A stretch of 64,000 nt of DNA from Phoronis australis. Taxonomy: Eukaryota > Phoronida > Phoronidae. The translations under genes were made by a program, and so were the position numbers. The notes beneath the pieces are model-generated. The model was not told the DNA's origin, did not search any database, and was given only the letters and a program-made list of their open reading frames with translations. Below are positions 34,401 through 46,400 of this stretch, piece by piece (the first letter of the stretch is position 1; every line of letters starts with the position of its first letter). The stretch covers positions 373,319-437,318 of the forward strand of contig NMRA01000227.1 in the NCBI GenBank assembly GCA_002633005.1, in the 5' to 3' direction.

Positions 34401-37400
34401 AAGCAAAAGTAGCGTTGAAAGTACGTAGTCATGTTTTGTGGATAATTAATTTTTAAGTGACAGTTGTTGATTACACTTGTCACTTTGACATTTTTATGTC
34501 GTCCATCATTATCTTTTGTAGTCTGTCGATTTTCTCAAAAATTGTTTGACAGATTGTGATGAAGTTGCTCATAGGCTTATATGCCAGGGATACACTGGCA
34601 CGGCTCAATTTTCAAACTGATTTGACTTCTGTGGCAACCCCTGTTGGATGTTTTATTAGTTTTCTGCAAGACATTCTTTGTCCGTCAGTTTTTGGCAAAA
34701 TGAGTATCAATTTTGACAAAACATGATGACGTGGTGGATATGGGCCTACACCAGTTGATTTTTAATTGACTAACGTGAACCCCTGGTGAGCATTTTAGCT
34801 TCCGATAAGGGATTCCTTGTTCTTCAATTTTTGATGAAATGATTACAAATTTTGCCAGAGCTAGATGCAAAGTTATGTGGTGGGAGTGCACTGGCATCAT
34901 TTGATTTTCAGATGGTTTTGACCATTGCAGCCCCCTTTTAGCCCTTAAATTTTGTGTAAGGAATTCAATCTGTCAATTTGTTAGTTTTGATTTTTGCAAA
35001 AACCACTTGACGGATCATGATGAAATTTGGCACAAAGTTATGTGACAGAGATGCATTGGTACCAGTTGATTTTGAGACAGATTCGACTATACTTTTTGAC
35101 AAGAAATTCCTTGTATGTCAATTTTTTGATAAACGTCTTCATTCACTCACCTTACCAAAAATTGACACAGCAGTCTTTGGAGTACATGCGGCGACACTAG
35201 TTGATTTTCAGATGGACTCGATATAACCCGTTGGCAATAAGTTGTAGTCATATATGACATATTTTGCTTTCTTCACCTCCTTTATGGACAGTTCACAATT
35301 ACAGCCACGGTTGTATAAACTGTACACTGTTGGAAGGTAGGTGGTCTACGGTTTCTGCTAACATATGCTGTTAAGATCATAAAAAATGGCTATGCACTTT
35401 TTCACATAAAAAATACACTGAGAAGTGTTTAAAAGTTGTTTTATTTTGTGTCGATGAACTTGTATTGTTGAACTTTAAGGCATTGTTTACTATTTCCTGA
35501 ATAAATACTGACTTATGAAAGTAAAACTTTCTTCATCTGACTGTATTGTTTCCTTTTTCTCCTCTGTTCTTCTCAGGCCCGTGTGCGCATGGTGCTGGCT
35601 TATCTCTTTGCCCAGTTGACTCTGTGGGCCAAAGGTCGACCAGGAGGACTCCTGGTGTTGGGTTCTGCCAACGTTGATGAAAGGTATTGATATAACTCCC
35701 TTGAGCTGATGCTCAGTATTGTGTTGTCTATTGGTCTGGACACAGACTCACTGTGGTAGTTTACTGAGTACTCCATGCAAGCATAAAGCTCTTTTATTGC
35801 AAGTACAACCTTTGTCCTGCCTGGAAACTGGTGGTTTTGCATTTTTGTTTGTTATTTAATTTATTGTAAATTTAGTTAGCAGTATGTTGAAGGGTGTCAG
35901 TTTGATGTCAAAATATGTTGAAGATTACTGTTTGATAAATGTCTGGCAGCATTGTTTACCTCTGATATAAATATTATGACGATGAAATGTCTGGCAGCAT
36001 TGTATACCTCTGATATAAATATTATAATGATGAAATGTCCACACGATCTCCTACTACATCACAAGAAGTCAACACTTTGTCAGCTGCAAGTGGGTGACTG
36101 CAACACAATTTTATTTGATTGGGGATAGGTTAAAATACATGCCTCTAAATGTCATTGATTGGGTCTGAGTTCTTTGTCATTTTCTTGTCCTTTGGGGTAG
36201 TATTGCACATATTCATGTAAAATGTTGCTCACACTGTCTGTTCTGTTGACATGCTGGCCTGTGATATGCAACCGCACATGTCAGGCATGGGGAAAGAGGG
36301 GAGATACTCTCATTCATTTTCAGTGTTTCAGTGGTTTTACATCACTGCGTAAGTATAATAGATTTGAAAACGATTAATCTATAGTTTATTTATGTTTTAG
36401 TTTGACTTATCACTGCCATTTTATTATTTTCATTCACTAGACTCGCAAACACTAAATAGTTTATTTGGCGAAACAAAATTTTGCCAAGTATGTTGTATTT
36501 ACAATTTTTTGACTTCCGCTTTGGTACCTATAAAACTGTATGCTTAATCACTGTTTGCGAAATTCAGAACATACTGTATTCGTCCGCGTTACTGGCCAGG
36601 GCGCTTAAATTGGGAATCTAGAAAAATGGAGTGGGCGGTAAGCCGAGCATGGGCCGTAACCCGGACGAGTACGGTATGTTATAATTAATGAGAGGATTAC
36701 CCTGTCAGTTTTAGACGACTTGCTGTGTGCCCCTTGTATGCTATTTTTAAGGTGGCAATAATCCTGCATTCCGTTAAAGAAACTAAATTTTGATTTAGAC
36801 TACTTATCACTTTAAAAGTTGTATAAAATCGTTCCTTGCTCAGGTGAGAAGTGATATTTGGTCTTCCAAAAACTGACAGTTCCTCAAATTCATTGTTGGT
36901 GAATAAAAATGACACACCATGACAAGCCAACTTGTAGAGCCTCAGTCTCAAGCAATAACAAACTGTCAGTTCTTTCCAAGGCCAGAAATAACACTTAGCT
37001 TGACTAAGGAACAATTTGAGACTGAGTTTTTAATGGTAAGTGGTCTCAATCATCAGTTGGCAAATTACTGTAAGTGATCTGGTTAGTGGAAATGTTGAAA
37101 TAACCATCCTTGTTTGTGTATGTGCTGTATGCCACAATGCATGTGGTAGGCGCATAACTATGGTCTGTGCAGTATGTGGTGGGCGCTTATCCATGCTCTT
37201 CATTGCTCTTGTTTTTAATATTTACTTGCAGATAACTCTTTGTTACCTTTTAGTTTTTTATTATTTTCGGTCATGGATTTTGTTAGCTTTACAGCAGAAA
37301 CTGTTGTCTTTGGGAGTGATACTGGAATCCAGTAAGTCACTTGATACCTGTTTTATTGCAGCCTGAGAGGTTACATGACTAAATACGATTGTTCAAGTGC

Positions 37401-40400
37401 CGATATCAACCCTATTGGTGGAATAAGTAAGACTGATCTTCGCAGCTTTGTCAAATACAGCATGAAGAAATTTGGCCTCACTGCCCTCAAAGAGTAAGAA
37501 ATGTTCACTGTCTTGCTGACCATAGATAGTGCAATGTTCACTGTCTTGCTGACCATAGATAGTGCAATGTTCACTGTCTTGCTGACCATAGATAGTGCAA
37601 TGTTCACTGTCTTGCTGACCATACATAGTGCAATGTTCACTGTCTTGCTGACCATAGATAGTGCAATGAGTGACGTTTATGATCACTGGCAACTCATCCT
37701 GTGGTATTGACAACAAGACAACTAAACAAGCGTGTACAGTTACGAAACAGTGTACTACAGCTGCTAGCGTGTACAGTTACGAAACAGTGTACTACAGCTG
37801 CTGTAACTTTGTGAAAGTCTTCTACTGCTATGTCTATGGGTTTAATATTCAAATCAAAATGGATGCCGAATGTATAATTATTTGCTTATCAGAAATGCCT
37901 ATAGTCTTTTTTTAAAAGCTTTTTTTCATGTCATCCGGATTCTGATGTCACGTTAATTTTGTTTTTTAGTAACCATGCAAAAAAATAAATCACTCGGTCA
38001 AGGCAGTTCCCTCCATCACACTATTGCACAAAGGTGCATTTAAATTAAGGGGAAAGTTCATATTTTCAATACACGTTATCTGGGCAGACTTTAGGGTGTG
38101 CACTCTGAGTATGCTGACATGCAGATTGTGATTGCATTGATATAAACAAATGGCGTTGTTTTGCATTAAAAATGACTTGAATCACAGCAAAACATATCTT
38201 TCCCAAAATATTGATTATTCCTTTGTCCATGCGGAGCATCTCCTGAAAGTTTTTACAAATCTGCTCAACATTTTGGGTAAAAAAATTCTAGCTGACTGAC
38301 CACACAAGTGATGGACAGAGCCTACTTCCAAGAATTATGTAGTGGAGGTACTCGTAAAATAAAACAATTATTGACTTTCACACTCAGTATATTTATTCTT
38401 GGACCCCAAAAATGTGATAATGACTTCGTCTCTACCTCGTTTATTATCGCATTTTGGGGTCTGAAAACCAAAATATTGCCCTCTGTGAAAATCAATAATT
38501 GCATAAGAATGGTTCTAACCAGTCAATGTAATTTTATTAATTTTCACAGAATTTGTCACTGTGGTCTTGGCTGATACGCAGAAAATGCAAGAAAAATAGA
38601 GACTAGCTTCGTATACGAAGAAGCGGAATTTGCTTTGATGATATAGAATGACACTGGGTTTTGATAGTGTTTGTATCTGTACGCAACTTGTCGTCCTTTT
38701 CAATTGCAATGTGATTTGACCCAAAAGTTTGTAATGTTTTTTCCAGCATCCTTGACATGCCTCCTACTGCTGAACTAGAACCACTCAAAGATGGACAAGT
38801 GGCTCAGACTGATGAGGTATGATGTCATTGGACCGGTCTGATGCTCAGTTTTTATGTGCCCACATTCACGCGGGTGCACATTGCCGTCATCTCTGTCTGG
38901 GCATCTTTGTTTTGCTGCTGTATCTCCTGAACCTCTAGGAGAATCGAAATGAGATTTGGCAGACTTGCTCTTTTGAACCTGACGACAGATGACATCAAGT
39001 TTTGAAATGATTTGACTTATTGCTGCGGTTGTGTCTCCTTTACACTTTGCAGCATCTTTGTGAATTTGGAAAGTGTTTTCCTTTCTGTGTAATAACAGCC
39101 GACCATAAGTTGGAAAGATCTGACTTCCACTGTGCCCTGTAGGGGCAATTTTAGGTTATCTTCTTTATATTCGGAGTATTTGCATGAAATTTGGCATGTA
39201 CAATAGCTTTTTATTGAGACAACAGCAACAATGCCTTTTCTTTGTTGGACGGATTTGACTTACTCTGTGCCACCTAGTGGCCATTTTTAATGTGTCCACA
39301 TGTTCACATGGGGATTCAACTGCCAGTGTGCCCCCTAGTGGCACTTTTAGTTTTATATGTTTGATTCTGTATTTGTCCAATTCCATGATGGATTCTCACT
39401 AAATAAGGTAAATATGTTTCTATTAAGAAGGTGACAAATAATTTTCAGTTTTGGCCGTATGCAACGTATTCTGCGTCATATAGTGGCCATTTTTATTATT
39501 TTTGAGTCTGTTTTTCAATGTTTGCCTCTATCTGCCAAACTGCTGGAAAGATCATTATGAAAATTTGCAGATGTGTTTCTGCTGAGGAGATGATAGCTGA
39601 CATTTTAGAATCCTTGAATATTGGGCCACCCCTAGTGTCAATTTGTATGTTTCCACGGTTGTATTTCCTTAACTCTTCGCAAGGTATTTGTGAAATTTGA
39701 CAAGTTTTTTTCTTATGATCGATGTGACTGCGTGCAACCATGACTTTAGGATCTATCTGACTACCACTTTTATTATTTTTATTTTTATTAATGTAATATT
39801 TACAATGAGGGTAGCCCCATCAGTTCACACTGCTTTTCATGGGGGCCCTCGGTAAAAAACGAACAGATAGTAAGACAAAAACAGAATTACACAATGAAAG
39901 ACAAATTTAAGTAATAAGCAAAGAATAAGAAGTTAACATGGAAAGACTGATGAAGCAAAATAAAAATAAAATATGATAAATAAAAGATAAAGAAATTAAG
40001 ACAAGGTAATTAACTAAAAATAAAATAAAAATATAAATATAAAAAATTAAAACAGACAATAAATAATTAATAAAAGTAAGACATTATATAAATAACAAAT
40101 GAATAAACATGCAATTTAGACACTACATGGAGTTAAATCTATTTCTTATAATTCTTTTAAAGGTTAGAAAGGATGATGTAGATTTGGCATCTGCAGGGAG
40201 AGAGTTCCATAAAAAGGGCCCGCTGTAGGAAAATGATTTTTTCCCAGTCTCGCTTCTGCGTTTAGGAAGATTGAAATCAGATGATGATAAGGACCTAGTA
40301 TTGTAGCGATTAGTAGTCATCTTAAACTTAGTACATAAGTAAGATGGGACAAGGCCTTTAAAACATTTGTTCATACAACAAGCAGATAGGAATTGATGTC

Positions 40401-43400
40401 TTGTGTGAATTTTCATTATACCAGTCTCATTATGAAGGTTTTTGATACTAATATCTCTAACACCAGCTCCCAGAATAATCCGGGCAGCCCTATTTTGGAT
40501 AACCTGGATGGTTTTCATACCGTTGTCTGATGCAACACCCCACACCGGGAGGCAATAATCTAGGTGAGGTTGAATGATAGCATTGAAAAGGGTTTTCAGT
40601 GTTGCTCTGTTAACAAATTTACTAATGCGTTTCAATACGCCAATTTTCTTAGACACCTTTTTCGAGATATAATCAACGTGGTGAGACAATTTAAGATTTT
40701 GATCATATATAAGTCCCAGATATTTGTGCCATGTTGTAGCGATTTTAGTTTTTTACATTCGCTGCTGTATGTTCAGGGATGCTTGATGATTTTTCATGAA
40801 ATTTGGCATATAGATTTCTGTTATGGAGCCTACAGCGCCTTTCCATTTTTTAATGGATTCTGCCATACGTTGTGGCCATCCGTCAAGCTGCTATGATGGT
40901 CACTATGAGAATTGCTTCATGTGTTCTTCTGACAACAGCATAACTGACGTTAATTTTTCAATGGGTCCAACTACTGTAGCACACCTTGGTGACATGTTAT
41001 TACATCTGCTGTTGTATCTCCTAAACCTGTGCCTGCTCTTTATTCTTATTTATATGTGGACGCATATTGCCGTCATGTCTGTCTGGGCATCCGCCGTCTG
41101 CAGCTTTATCTCCTAAACCCCTCACAAGATCTTGATGAGATTTGGCAGATGTGTTCCTATGAAGGTGACGACGAATTTTGAAGGCCTCCGACTACCCCTG
41201 TGCCCCCTAGTGGCAATTTTAGTTTTTTATGTTCACCTCTGTATCTTAGTTAGATGACGATATCCTCTGGTTTTTAGATTGATTTGCTACCTAGTGGCCA
41301 TTTTTACCGTTTTCAAGTTTGTTTTTTGGCATCCTCCCCTGTATCATCCAAACCGCTTTAGGGATGATTGGGAAAATTGGCATATACCTTCTTACTGTGA
41401 AGTGAGTGGCTGACGATGTTTTTCCGACGACTTCAACTACTATGGCGCCTCCTGGTGGCAGTTTTGTTTGTTTTTCGCGCACATGGCTGCATCTCCTAAA
41501 CGCTCAACAAGATCTTTATTAAATTTTTCAAGTCTATTTATTTAGCTGACGATGATTTTACAACCTCGACTAATGTGGCGCCACCCAGTGGCAGTTTTAT
41601 TACACCCATGGCTGTATCTCCTAAACCCTCTGCAGGATCTTTTTATTTATACGAAGTTGTCAACGAACGACAACAACTTTCAGACAGATCCAACAAACAC
41701 TGTGCCCCCTGGTGGCAATTTCATTGTTTTCCGCTTTCCTCTGTTTCTATGAAGCTGCTTGATGGATTTTTATGAAAGTTGGTAAATAGCTGAAACAATG
41801 ACATTTTCCTGTTTTCGGATGGATTCGACATATTTTGCGCCATCTAGTTCTCATTTTTTACTGTTTCCTAGTCTGTTTTTGGCATCCTCCGCTCTATCAA
41901 CCAAACCACAACAAGGATGATTGTGAAAATTGTCATATACCGTATTCACCCTAATAAGCGCCCATGCCAATATAAGCGCCCCCCCATGCTGAAGTAATCG
42001 CCCAGTCCATGAACACCGCCGTATATGCGAAAAATGCCTTACCTACAGTTTCAAAATTCTACAGTAGCGTCTTCAATTTATCAATAAGATCCGACAGTCC
42101 TGAAAAATCATTATGCGTGGAAGACCACGAGCCTGACCGCTATGTCGGTATTTACCCGTGACTATACAATGCACACCTAGATCGTTACATCGCATTTACT
42201 CTGGCAAATGAACACTGATGACATGCACGCGCTCGCTCACTCACACACGCAGACGAACTTCAAACAAACATCACGTGGCAATAATGTGCGTTCGTCCAGA
42301 GATTTTTCTTGTTTTGCGGAATACGATCTAGCGCAGATTTGGACTTAATTATGCGCCCACATATTTATATGTGGACGCATTATGCCGTCATCTCTGTCCG
42401 TCCGTCCGTCCGGGCGGTGTCCGTCCGGCGTCCGGCGTCCGCGGCTCTATCTCCAAAACCCTTTGACATACGTTCATGAAATTTGGCACATATGTTCCAT
42501 TTATGAATGGGACGGCATGTGCGAACTTTCGGACGGATCCGACTACCGGTGTGCCCCCTAGTGGCAATTTTAGTTTTTTACGCTTACCTTTGTATCTTCA
42601 AAAGTCCTGAACGGATTTTCATGAAATTTGGTATGTAGGCACCTAGTAGTGAGATGACGCTATCCTGCCGTTTTCGGATGGATTCGACATAGTTTGCGCC
42701 ACCTAGTGGCCATTTTTACTGTTTTCGAGTCTGTTTTTGTGCTTCCACCCCTCTATCAACCAAACCGCTCAAAGGATGATTGTGAAAATTGGCATGTATG
42801 TGCTTACTATGTAGAGGACGGTTGACGATGATTTTCCGACGATTTCGACTACTGTGGCGCCTCCTAGTGGCATTTTTTTTTTTTTGCGCCTATGGCTGTA
42901 TCTCCTAAACCGTTCGCAGGATCTTTACGAAATTGTGTAAGTATATTTATATGATGTTAACAACGGAAGATGACGACTTTTGGACGGATCCGACTACCGG
43001 TGTGCCCCCTAGTGGCAATTTTAATTTTTTTACGCTTACCTTTGTATCTTCACAAGTCCTTATTGGATTTTCATGAAATTTGGTATGTAGGCACCTATTA
43101 GTGAGATGACGCTATCCTCCCGTTTTCAGATGGATTCGACATAGTTTGCGCCACCTAGTGGCCATTTTTAGTGTTTTCGAGTCTGTTTTTGTGCGTCCAC
43201 CCCTCTATCAACCAAACCGCTCAAAGGATGATTGTGAAAATTGGCATGTATATGCTTACTATGTAGAGGATGGTTGACGATGATTTTCCGACGATTTCGA
43301 CTACTGTGGCGCCTCCTAGTGGCAGTTTTGTTTTTTTGCGCCTATGGCTGTATCTCCTAAACCGTTCGCAGGATCTTTACAAATTGTGTAAGTATATTTA

Positions 43401-46400
43401 TATGATGTTAACAACGGAAGATGACGACTTTTGGTCGGATCCGACTACCGGTGTGCCCCCTAGTGGCAATTTTAGTTTTTTACGCTTACCTTTGTATCTT
43501 CAAAAGTATTGAACGGATTTTCATGAAATTTGGTATGTAGGCACCTATTAGTGAGATGACGCTATCCTACTGTTTTCAGATGGATTCGACGTAGTTTGCG
43601 CCACCTAGTGGCCATTTTTACTGTTTTCGAGTCTGTATTTTTGCGTCCACCCCTCTATCAACCAAACCGCTCAAAGGATGATTGTGAAAATTGGCGTGTA
43701 TGTGCTTACTATAAGGAAGACAGCTGACAATGATTTTCAGACGATTTGGACTACTGTGGCGCCTCCTAGTGGCATTTTGGTTTTTTTGCGCCCATGGCTG
43801 TATCTCCCAAACCGTTTGCAGGATCTTTACTAAATTTAGCAAGTGTATTTATGTGATGTTGACAACGGACGATGACGACTTTAGGATGATTCTGATTACC
43901 GGTATGCCTCTAGTGGCAATTTTAGTATTTGCCTCTAGTGGCAATTTTAGTATTTTACATTGACCTCTGTATTTTCATAGGTCTTCAGGTGTATACTTTG
44001 TGTTACTTCGTGACTGTGAAGGAAAAGTTCCAAGTAGAAATTTGTTTCTGGCATTCTAATGCTGTGCTAATCTCGTATGTTGGTAAATTTGTTTTTAATT
44101 CTATGTTTCTGTGGTGCTTTAAGCAACTGGTGTATAGGATGTGCTTGTATTATGAAGATTACTCACATTTTGCCCCTAGCCTATTGAGGAGACAAGGACC
44201 ATGCCTTTCCATTTTGCAAAGTATGCCCTCTACTGGCCACTTTATGGTACCAATAAACAACCCTAGAAGGATACCGTATGCGGTGCAATTGTGGGCGCAT
44301 TTCAACGCTCCGCGTTGCTCTTGTTTTTATTATGCAGTTAATTCCGACTCCACAGGAACTTGAAAATGTTAGGGACATTATTATGAAAACTTAAGGAGGA
44401 CTTCATATTTTTTGTTGAGTCGAAACTATATTTTTACTCAAGAATTCAAGTTGACCTTTTAGCAGTCGTGAGGCAGTGACGCATCATTGGGCGAGTTTTC
44501 GCACTGGGATTTTCTGAAAAATGCTCATAATTTAACAACAAAGTTTGCCACTGCAATATTGTAGAAACTCGTAGGTTGCAGATGCGTCACAGAGTGTAAA
44601 TTTTATGAATTCTAGCTTACGATTTCACCTGTTTCGGAGACCAGGTTTCAACCACTTTTGGGCTATAATAAGCACCCCCTTCCTGAAGCAAATTTTTCTA
44701 AGCGCCCTGGGCGCTTATTAGGGCAAATACGGTATGCTCTTATTGTGAATAGGACGATTGACGATTATTTTCTGATGACTTCATCTACTGTGGCCCATTC
44801 TAGTTGCAATTATTTTTTGTGCTCCTAGCCTCCTAGTGGCAATTTAATTTTTTTTCTGTTTTCCTCACTGCAGGTTTTTATGAAATTTGGTGAATAGCCT
44901 TGATGGCATATAGCAAACTTCGGATGGATTCCACATATTTTGCGCCATCTAGTGGCCATTTTTATGATGCAAATAAATACCCCTATGAGCACGCCGTTTC
45001 CGGAGCATTCGTGGGCGTATTTCAACACTCCACATTGCTCTTGTCATTTAACTTGTCAAGTAATTTTCTAATGACACCATCCCGTTTTTGGACGAATTCG
45101 TCATATTCTGTGCCATCTAGTGGCCATTTTTACGATACTGATAAGGGCCCCTGAAAGAATACCCTTTGCGATACAGTCGTGGGCATTTATCAATGCTCTG
45201 CGTCGCTTTTGTTTATTTTGTTTATGGTTTTTAGCCACTGAATTAATCAGAATTGACAATACTTTTTGCATTGTTTAGAAATATTAATTTCACTGTGCTA
45301 AGTATTAAAGTGTATTACAGCAAGACATGGGGATGACGTACGAGGAGTTGTCTGTATATGGGAGACTGAGGAAACAGTTACTGTGCGGTCCATACAGTAT
45401 GTTTAACAAGCTGGTGCATATTTGGAGGGACAGGTGCACACCTGCTCAGGTGAGATAACCAGATGACAGTTATTTACTACCAAAATGCTCATTTTCCTTG
45501 ACAATCTCATTCTTTACCACATATTTCAACATGGCAATACTCAACTACTACAGATTTTGTTATGGTAAAATCAATTTAGGACACAATATGGCAGACACAG
45601 CAAATTTTGTTTTTTCATTTTGTTCATCTAAGATAAATGGCACCAAGTTAACGGTTTATCATATTCAGGGCCTGCACTATACCTACCATACCTACCATAA
45701 GACAATATTATATTCAGGGCCTGCACTATACCTACCATACCTACCATAAGACAATATTATATTCAAGGCCTGCACTATACCTACCATACCTACCATGAGA
45801 CAATATCATATTCAAGGCCTGCACTATACCTACCATACCTACCATGAGACAATATCATATTCAAGGCCTGCACTATACCTACCATACCTACCATGAGACA
45901 ATATCATATTCAAGGCCTGCACTATACCTACCATACCTACCATGAGACAATATCATATTCAAGGCCTGCACTATACCTACCATACCTACCATGAGACAAT
46001 ATCATATTCAAGGCCTGCACTATACCTACCATACCTACCATGAGACAATATCATATTCAAGGCCTGCACTATACCTACCATACCTACCATGAGACAATAT
46101 CATATTCAAGGCCTGCACTATACCTACCATACCTACCATGAGACAATATCATATTCAAGGCCTGCACTATACCTACCATACCTACCATGAGACAATATCA
46201 TATTCAAGGCCTGCACTATACCTACCATACCTACCATGAGACAATATCATATTCAAGGCCTGCACTATACCTACCATACCTACCGTGAGACAATATCATA
46301 TTCAAGGCCTGCACTATACCTACCATACCTACCATGAGACAATATCTTGGAAAACTCGCTATTTACAACAATGGCGCCCCTTAGTGGCAGTTTTATTTTT

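Larger units (their letters stand above)
41940..44732. mobile_element. 2.8-kb TIR DNA transposon with TA target duplication
   Basis: The ends CCGTATTCACCCTAATAAGC and GCTTATTAGGGCAAATACGG are inverted repeats, flanked by TA (41938-41939 and 44733-44734). GCGCTTAT-type subterminal motifs are repeated inside both ends. The element is interrupted by a Helentron-like element (42349-44327); without it, it is about 0.8 kb. No transposase is visible. Confidence 0.88.
41045..45046 (-). mobile_element. second Helentron/HINE-like element (nested)
   Basis: The right-end motif TATATGTGGACGCATATTGC is at about 41048-41070. The opposite end GTGGGCGTATTTCAACACTC is at 45011-45030, followed by TTGCTCTTGT. 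Box monomers are near 41206, 41290, 41445, 41575, 41702, 44828 and 44942. The 2.8-kb TA-target transposon sits inside it. Confidence 0.55.
38850..45215 (-). mobile_element. outermost Helentron/HINE-like element in NADSYN1 intron 15
   Basis: The right-end palindrome (ATGTGCCCACAT facing GGGTGCACAT, then TGCCGTCATCTCTGTCTGGG) is at 38850-38910. The matching opposite end (GTGGGCATTTATCAATGCTC..GCGTCGC) is at about 45170-45215. Box monomers occur near 39281, 39330, 39475 and 45112. A LINE fragment (39771-40737) and a second Helentron-like element (41045-45046) interrupt it. Boundaries were read by eye from terminal motifs. Confidence 0.55.

Noticed and set aside
43270-44363. Small + strand open frames of 77 to 144 codons in the 43-44 kb block
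   Set aside because: They lie within the 451-bp repeat and its flanks, shift between monomers and show no domain.
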